64,000 nucleotides of DNA from Thermoleophilia bacterium (GTDB lineage Bacteria > Actinomycetota > Thermoleophilia > Miltoncostaeales > Miltoncostaeaceae): positions 1 through 64,000 of the forward strand of contig JANQPH010000032.1 in the NCBI GenBank assembly GCA_028285405.1, written 5' to 3'. Positions 59,070 to 64,000 of this stretch are shown here, one piece after another. Below the pieces are notes generated by a model, which saw nothing but the letters and a program-made list of their open reading frames with translations, was not told the origin of the DNA and searched no databases. The translations under genes and the position numbers were made by a program. Numbering within the stretch: the first letter of the stretch is position 1; each line of letters starts with the position of its first letter.

Positions 59070-59966
59070 ATGACCCGCGCCGGGCCGGCATCGGCGGTGC
59101 CCGCCGACGCGCCGTTCATAGTTGGGTGCCTGTTCGAGCATGCGCACGCCACGCTCGGTGCCGCTGCTGATCCTGCGCTCGTGCAGGCGTCGCTCGCGGC
59201 GCTCGACGGACTCGAGACGAGCCCGTCGACAGCCCCCGTCCTCGACGCCCTCGTCCGGGAGGCGACCGCGCGACTCGAGCACGTCCGCTCGACGGAGCGC
59301 TGGCTCCTCGGAGCGGCGACGGCGCTCCTGGACGACGCGGCCGAGAGCGAGTCTGCGGCGGCGGCTCGTGGCTGGGCGCCGAGCGCGGCGAGGGAGCACC
59401 TCGACCGAGTGCGCAACCGCCCGGGCGGCCTCGGTCCGGCTCCGCTCCGATTCGCCCGCCTCGGCGAGCAGCTCGAGCCCGCGAAGGCCCCGCCGGTCAC
59501 CGGGATCGTGCTCCACGACCTCCAGGTGCGAGCCGACACCCTCGCCGGATCCCCGGCGCTCGCCAGGCTCGAGGGGCAGCTGAGCTGCGCGAGCGAGTTG
59601 CGGGCCGAGGCGCTCGACGCCGAGGCGGTCCTCCATGCCACGACCGAGTCCCCGGGTGCGGCCGTCATGCAGCTCCGCGCACTCGCCACGACCATCGGGC
59701 ACGGGCCCGCATCGCGCCACGTTGCGGGCGTGAGCGAGCTCCCGTCGCCGTGCGAGCTGCGGCTGGCGGCCTCAGCCGCCGAGGCCGGTGAGCGACGGCC
59801 GCCGACGGCCGCCGACCTCGAGACGCTGCGGCGAGCCGGCCTGCGGATGATCGAGGCGGTCGCCGATCGCCTCGTCGGTGCTCAGGCAGCCGACCCGAGC
59901 CGTCGGCCGGGGACCGCGCCGAGCGCTCGCGCCGCCGCACGGAAGGCCTCCCCCCGCGCCGCGTAG
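59070..59966 (+). CDS. Unknown protein, antisense inside the division cluster
   Basis: 298 residues, ATG 59070. Ala/Leu/Glu/Arg-rich and probably all-helical (RSTERWLLGAATALLDDAAE, ALARLEGQLSCASELRAEAL), with no signal peptide, membrane helix or motif that I recognise. The third codon positions are strongly G/C as in its neighbours, and the competing minus-strand frames over it read as Arg/Gly-rich noise, so I accept it as real with reserve. It lies between murD and ftsW on the opposite strand; its 3' end overlaps the murD end by 85 nt. The frame is open from 58848, but that would start before the divergent ftsW start at 58866. Confidence 0.55.
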   Translation: MTRAGPASAVPADAPFIVGCLFEHAHATLGAAADPALVQASLAALDGLETSPSTAPVLDALVREATARLEHVRSTERWLLGAATALLDDAAESESAAAARGWAPSAAREHLDRVRNRPGGLGPAPLRFARLGEQLEPAKAPPVTGIVLHDLQVRADTLAGSPALARLEGQLSCASELRAEALDAEAVLHATTESPGAAVMQLRALATTIGHGPASRHVAGVSELPSPCELRLAASAAEAGERRPPTAADLETLRRAGLRMIEAVADRLVGAQAADPSRRPGTAPSARAAARKASPRAA

Positions 59967-61243
59967 TCGCTGAACTGGTCGAAGCTCGCGCAGGCCGGGG
60001 CGAGCAGGACGACATCGCCGGGCCGGGCGATCGCGGCCGCATCGCGAACCGCGCGGTCCAGATCGCCGACCGAGGACGCCTCGATCCCCACGGAGCGAAG
60101 CGCCCGCTCGATCTCGGGGGCGGTCTCCCCGATCAGGTGCGCCGAGACCAGGCTCCCCTGCGCCGCGGCGGCGAGGGCGTCGAAGGGTGTCCCTTTGGCG
60201 CTGCCGCCCGCGATCAGGTGCACCCGGCGGTCGTAGGCGCTGAGCGCCGCGGCCGCGGCCTCGGGGTTCGTCGCCTTCGAGTCGTTCACGAACAGCACCC
60301 CGTCGAGCTCGCCCACGACCTCGAGCCGGTGCGACACGCCGGGAAAGCTCGCCAGGCCGGCCGCCAGGCCCTCGGGATCGGCGCCGGCACGCAGGCAGAG
60401 CGCCGCGGCGGCCATCGCGTTGACGCGGTTGTGGGCACCGACGAGGGCGACGTCGTCCCATCTGGCGACCAGCCCGACACCGGCGAGGTGCAGCCCGCCG
60501 TCGGACCACGCGATCGCGCCGTCCACCAGCGGGCCGTCGACCACCCGGGCCGGCAGCACCCCCGGCGGCGGAGAGATGTCGGCCGGGATGATCGCGAGAT
60601 CGCCGGCGCGCATGTTCTGGAACAGCCGGAGCTTGACCTCCAGGTAGCGCTCCATGCTGCCGTGGCGGTCCAGGTGGTCCGGCGACAGGTTGAGGAAGGC
60701 CGCCGCGGTCGGCCGGAATCGGTGGGTGTCCTCCAGCTGGAAGCTCGAGCACTCGACGCAGAGCCACTCGTCGGCGGCGACCACACCGACCAGCGAGCTG
60801 AGCGGCGTCCCCTGGTTCCCGCACGCCCGGGCCGAGATCCCGGATGCGCGCAGCAGGTGCGCCGTAAGCTCGGTCGTGGTCGTCTTGCCGTTGGTGCCGG
60901 TGATGCCGATGATCGGGTTCGGGAGCATCCGAGCTGCCAGCTCGAGCTCGCTCCAGACCGGGATGCCGCGCGCCCGTGCGTCGCGCAGGATCGGGTTCGT
61001 GTCCGGAACGCCGGGGCTTCGGACGAGCAGGTCGATCTCGCCGAAGGGCTCCTCGGACGGGGCGAGGACGGTCACGCCGGCGGACACCAGCTCGGGCGCG
61101 TCGATCGGCGCCCGATCGCTCGCGAGCACTCGCCATCCCCGGCTCGCGAGCAGCGTGGCCGCCGCGCGGCCGGAGCGAGCGAGGCCGACGACGCCAGCCG
61201 AACCGGGTACCTCGATGTCAACTTGAGGCTGAGACACCGTCAC
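59882..61243 (-). CDS. murD: UDP-N-acetylmuramoylalanine-D-glutamate ligase
   Basis: Adds D-glutamate to UDP-MurNAc-L-Ala. 453 residues. It has an N-terminal Rossmann region with VVGLARSGRAAATLLA, the P-loop GITGTNGKTTTTELTAHLL near 117, NLSPDHLDRHG near 190 and a C-terminal NDSKATNPEA motif with the conserved Asn-Asp-Ser. GTG 61243 overlaps the mraY TGA. The C-terminal ~28 codons overlap the antisense gene. Confidence 0.95.
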   Translation of the reverse strand: MTVSQPQVDIEVPGSAGVVGLARSGRAAATLLASRGWRVLASDRAPIDAPELVSAGVTVLAPSEEPFGEIDLLVRSPGVPDTNPILRDARARGIPVWSELELAARMLPNPIIGITGTNGKTTTTELTAHLLRASGISARACGNQGTPLSSLVGVVAADEWLCVECSSFQLEDTHRFRPTAAAFLNLSPDHLDRHGSMERYLEVKLRLFQNMRAGDLAIIPADISPPPGVLPARVVDGPLVDGAIAWSDGGLHLAGVGLVARWDDVALVGAHNRVNAMAAAALCLRAGADPEGLAAGLASFPGVSHRLEVVGELDGVLFVNDSKATNPEAAAAALSAYDRRVHLIAGGSAKGTPFDALAAAAQGSLVSAHLIGETAPEIERALRSVGIEASSVGDLDRAVRDAAAIARPGDVVLLAPACASFDQFSDYAARGEAFRAAARALGAVPGRRLGSAA

Positions 61244-62217
61244 AGGGTGAAGTCGCGGAAGAAGACCGTGAAGCCCGTTGCCGCGAACAGCGCGGCGATC
61301 AGCCACATCCTGAAGATGATCTTGGTCTCGCTCCACCCGGCCATCTCGAAGTGATGGTGCAGCGGCGTCATGAGGAACACCCGACGCTTGAATCGCTTGA
61401 ACACGATCACCTGGATGATCACCGACAGCGCCTCGATCACGAACACAGCGGCGATCACGATCAGCAGGATCTCGGTCTTGGTCATCACGGCCATCGCGGC
61501 GATCGCGCCACCGAGGGCATAGGACCCGGTATCGCCCATGAAGACCTGGGCGGGGTGAGAGTTGAACCAGAGGAACCCGATACAGGCGCCGACGAGCGCG
61601 GCACCGAGGATCGCGAGGTCTCGCTGCCCCGAGACGAACGCGATGCCCGTGTAGGCGAGCAGCACGATCCCGGCCACGCCGCCGGCGAGCCCGTCGAGCC
61701 CGTCCGTCAGGTTCACGGCGTTCGCGGACGCCATCACGACCAGCGCCACGATCACGAAGTAGACGATCGCGCCGACGTCGATGCTCTCGTCGGCGATCGG
61801 GATCGTGAGCGTGGTGGGCAGCCCGACCACCCTGACCGCCACGTAGACGAGCACCGCGGCGATGGCGACGAGTCCGATCAGCCGCAGGCGCCCGGACAGT
61901 CCCAGCGAGCGCTTTCGCACGATCTTGCGCCAGTCGTCCAGGAAGCCGATCGCGCCGCACGCGATCGCGGTGAACAGCACCAGCATCGCCTGGGTGCTGC
62001 GAGCCGACAGGATCGCGAACGGCACGATCGTGGCGAGCAGGATGAGCAGGCCGCCCATCGTGGGCGTCCCCTGCTTCTCGGCATGCCCGGCGGGGATGAG
62101 GCCCGCGGGGCGCACGAACTGGCCGACCTCGTTCGATCGCAGCCAGGCGATGAACTTCGGTCCGAGGAACAGCGCGAGCATGGCGGCGCCGATCGCCGCG
62201 ATCAGGACTCGGGGCAC
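61240..62217 (-). CDS. mraY: Phospho-N-acetylmuramoyl-pentapeptide transferase MraY
   Basis: Forms lipid I from UDP-MurNAc-pentapeptide and undecaprenyl phosphate. 325 residues, about ten membrane helices. Signature motifs are the cytoplasmic loop GTPTMGGLLIL (about 50), FLDDWRKIVRKRSLGLSG (catalytic Asp pair region, about 92), NAVNLTDGLDGLAGG (about 166) and the MTPLHHHFEMAGWSE segment. The 3' end overlaps murD by GTGA and the 5' end overlaps murF by 16 nt. Confidence 0.96.
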   Translation of the reverse strand: MPRVLIAAIGAAMLALFLGPKFIAWLRSNEVGQFVRPAGLIPAGHAEKQGTPTMGGLLILLATIVPFAILSARSTQAMLVLFTAIACGAIGFLDDWRKIVRKRSLGLSGRLRLIGLVAIAAVLVYVAVRVVGLPTTLTIPIADESIDVGAIVYFVIVALVVMASANAVNLTDGLDGLAGGVAGIVLLAYTGIAFVSGQRDLAILGAALVGACIGFLWFNSHPAQVFMGDTGSYALGGAIAAMAVMTKTEILLIVIAAVFVIEALSVIIQVIVFKRFKRRVFLMTPLHHHFEMAGWSETKIIFRMWLIAALFAATGFTVFFRDFTL

Positions 62218-63515
62218 TCGCTCCCCCGAATCGCGGCCCCCACCCGTTCCAGAGCCACGGCTCGCGAGGCCTTCACCAACACCACGTCACCCGGCTCCAG
62301 CAGCCCCGGAGCGCCCGCCGCGGCGCTCTCGGCGTCCTCGAACATCCCCCCGACGGCGTCCCCGACCGGCTCGGCGTATGCCCGGGCCCGCTCGCCGACG
62401 GTGATCAGCAGCTCGATCCCCATGGCGTCGACGAGCTCGCCGATCTCGCGGTGGTAGCTGGCCTCCGTAGGCCCGAGCTCCATCATGTCTCCGAGGATCG
62501 CCACCCGCCGCCCCGGCCTGCGCGCCAGATCCTCGAGCGCGGCCCGCATGCTCACCGGGTTCGCGTTGTAGCAGTCCTCGATGAGGATCCCCCCGCCGGG
62601 CAGGTCGTGCTCCTGGCCGCGCATCGCGGACAGCGCGGGCGCAATCGGGGTCCGCGGGTCCGGAACGAGCCCGAGCGCCAGACACACCTCGGCGGCCGCG
62701 GCGGCGTTTCGCAGCTGCCACGCCTTGTCGAGGTGGAGATCGAGCTCGATCGACGGCTCGTCGACGAACGTGCGCACGAGCACCCCGTCCCGCAGTCGAT
62801 CGATGTGCGGCGCGAGCAGCGGCTCGTTCGCCGGCACGACTGCGACGCCGCCCGCGGTCAGCGCCGCGATCAGCTCCGACTTGGCGGCGGCGATGTTCTC
62901 GATCGTCCCCAGGAGCTCCAGATGAGCGGGGCCGATTCCGGTGATGCACGCCACGTCGGGGGGCGCCAGCTCGGCGAGCTGCGCGATCTGGCCGGGTCCG
63001 CGCATGCCCATCTCGACGACGGCCACCTCGACGTCGTCCGACAGCCCGAGGATCGCGAGCGGCACCCCGATCTCGGTGTTCATGTTCCCGGGGGTGCCCT
63101 CGGCGCGAGCACCCGCCGCGCCGAGCATGGGAACGAGGATGTCCTTCGTCGTCGTCTTCCCGGTCGAACCGGTGATGGCCGCCACGCGAGCACCGCTGCG
63201 CGCGAGCGCGCGCCGCCCGATTCGCTGGAGCGCCGCCAGCGGATCCTCGGCCACCAGCACCGGTCCGCGACCCTCGATCTCCGCCTGGACCCGATCCCAT
63301 GCGGCCGGCCCGATCAGCGCCGCGCCGGCGCCGGCGGCCAGCGCCGCGGGCGCGAAGTCCCCGCCGTCGACCGTCTCCCCTCGCACGCCGACGAAGAGCG
63401 CACCGACCGGGACGGCCCGCGAGTCGACGGTGGCGCCCGACACGTCGCCGGTCTGCGGGCCACCGACGAGCGTGGCCGGCCCCCACTCGAGCAGCTCGGC
63501 GAGGCTGAGCCTCAT
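62202..63515 (-). CDS. murF: UDP-MurNAc-tripeptide-D-alanyl-D-alanine ligase
   Basis: Adds the D-Ala-D-Ala dipeptide to complete the cytoplasmic pentapeptide. 437 residues. The N-terminal uridine-binding domain contains SRAVPVGALFVGVRGETVDG. The P-loop AITGSTGKTTTKDILVPML is near 115, GMRGPGQIAQLAE near 172, and IEDCYNANPVSMRAAL near 312. Overlaps murE by ATGA and mraY by 16 nt. Confidence 0.96.
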   Translation of the reverse strand: MRLSLAELLEWGPATLVGGPQTGDVSGATVDSRAVPVGALFVGVRGETVDGGDFAPAALAAGAGAALIGPAAWDRVQAEIEGRGPVLVAEDPLAALQRIGRRALARSGARVAAITGSTGKTTTKDILVPMLGAAGARAEGTPGNMNTEIGVPLAILGLSDDVEVAVVEMGMRGPGQIAQLAELAPPDVACITGIGPAHLELLGTIENIAAAKSELIAALTAGGVAVVPANEPLLAPHIDRLRDGVLVRTFVDEPSIELDLHLDKAWQLRNAAAAAEVCLALGLVPDPRTPIAPALSAMRGQEHDLPGGGILIEDCYNANPVSMRAALEDLARRPGRRVAILGDMMELGPTEASYHREIGELVDAMGIELLITVGERARAYAEPVGDAVGGMFEDAESAAAGAPGLLEPGDVVLVKASRAVALERVGAAIRGSECPES

Positions 63516-64000
63516 CCCGCGGTCCCGCCGCCGAGGAGCTCCCGCGCGACGTCCCTGTCGTCGAACGGCGTCACGACGCCATCACGCTCCTGCCCCTGCT
63601 CGTGCCCCTTGCCCGCGATCAGGACGACGTCGTTCGGGCTCGCCGCATCCAGCGCCGCCGCGATCGCCCGTCGTCGGTCCGGCTCGACCGCAACTCTGGC
63701 CCGAGCGTCGGACATCCCCTCGAGCACCTCGGCGATGATCGCCTCGGGGTCCTCGGTGCGTGGATTGTCGGACGTGACGATCGCGAGATCCGCCGCCGCG
63801 CCGGCCGCCGCACCCATCAGCGGACGCTTGCCCCGATCACGATCCCCACCGCATCCGAAGACGACGAGAAGACGGGACTCGCCGGCGAGGCCGCGGGCGG
63901 CGGCGAGCACGTTCTCGAGCGAGTCGGGCGTGTGGGCATAGTCGACGATCACCTCGAAGGGTTGGCCCTCCGCGATCGCCTCGAAGCGACCGGGCACGCC
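63512..64000 (-). CDS. murE: UDP-MurNAc-tripeptide synthetase MurE, C-terminal part (5' end outside window)
   Basis: Third amino-acid ligase of peptidoglycan precursor synthesis. Only the last 162 residues are present. They contain the segment IVDYAHTPDSLENVL, VFGCGGDRDRGKRPLM, and the DNPR motif (SDNPRTEDPEAII) that marks meso-diaminopimelate rather than lysine addition. The KGHEQGQ motif follows near the end. So the cell wall should be of the meso-DAP type. Confidence 0.95.
   Translation of the reverse strand, partial: GVPGRFEAIAEGQPFEVIVDYAHTPDSLENVLAAARGLAGESRLLVVFGCGGDRDRGKRPLMGAAAGAAADLAIVTSDNPRTEDPEAIIAEVLEGMSDARARVAVEPDRRRAIAAALDAASPNDVVLIAGKGHEQGQERDGVVTPFDDRDVARELLGGGTAG

Noticed and set aside
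58061-59695. Minus-strand 544-codon frame through ftsW and the antisense gene
   Set aside because: Out of frame with ftsW and Ser/Arg/Ala-biased throughout; no domain.
1-64000. CRISPR arrays, tRNA/rRNA genes, transposases or prophage
   Set aside because: No regularly spaced short repeats, cloverleaf-like genes or transposase/phage motifs were found by reading; a tRNAscan/Infernal run would be decisive.

Overview
This is a 64 kb stretch of a very GC-rich (roughly 70%) bacterial chromosome. It carries housekeeping genes almost end to end, mostly on the minus strand, packed into operons with 1-4 nt stop/start overlaps. GTG and TTG starts are common. MurE carries the DNPR motif of meso-diaminopimelate-adding enzymes. 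The gene order (smc-rnc-acpP-plsX-rpmF-yceD, coaD-rsmD-recG, rib genes, rsmB-fmt-def, priA-metK, mur/fts cluster ending in ftsZ then gcvT-gcvH) suggests a deep-branching actinobacterium, for example class Thermoleophilia. That placement is inferred from composition and gene order; no rRNA gene is present to prove it.

Layout (minus strand unless stated). 1-8130: smc (3' part missing), rnc, acpP, plsX, rpmF, yceD, a coiled-coil protein, coaD, rsmD, recG. 8159-15083: riboflavin pathway (ribD, ribE, ribBA, ribH) downstream of rpe, rsmB, fmt and def. 15147-22735: a membrane Ser/Thr kinase, an unassigned protein, priA, metK and a DUF3352 lipoprotein. 22869-28778: an unassigned protein, aroA, cmk, plsC-like, der and gpsA, in transcription order. 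A plus-strand alpha/beta hydrolase follows at 28855. 29694-35038: rpmB, a methyltransferase, hisC, aroF, tyrA and trpS, mostly an aromatic amino-acid operon.

35151-38226 is the most unusual part. rpmG (+) faces an M23 peptidase (-), and ferritin (+) faces chorismate mutase aroH (-). The two intergenic regions between these convergent pairs (about 540 and 480 bp) hold no convincing gene. They hold a family of related, strongly self-complementary elements, each starting exactly at the stop codon of its neighbouring gene. I regard this as the best candidate for something undescribed in the window. The family function is unknown.

38223-40263 holds rluB, scpB and scpA; smc, the ScpAB partner, lies at the window start. 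40333-49086 is a plus-strand accessory block: a CPBP protease, a degenerate Crp/Fnr regulator, a VanW/G5 cell-wall protein, an acyl-CoA dehydrogenase, a GAF-GGDEF protein and a radical SAM enzyme. A minus-strand fluoroacetate-dehalogenase-like hydrolase and a flavin oxidoreductase sit in or next to it. 50327-51823 is gcvT-gcvH. 51936-64000 is the division and cell-wall cluster, in transcription order murE (5' end missing), murF, mraY, murD, ftsW, murG, murC, murB, ftsQ, ftsZ. It is interrupted by one antisense gene of unknown function at 59070-59966. ftsZ has its own strong promoter, a leader of about 150 nt and two related palindromes.

Together these genes cover peptidoglycan precursor synthesis and septum assembly, chromosome condensation (SMC-ScpAB), lipid precursors, riboflavin, aromatic amino acids, translation start and ribosome parts. 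No tRNA, rRNA, CRISPR array, IS transposase or prophage gene was recognised.
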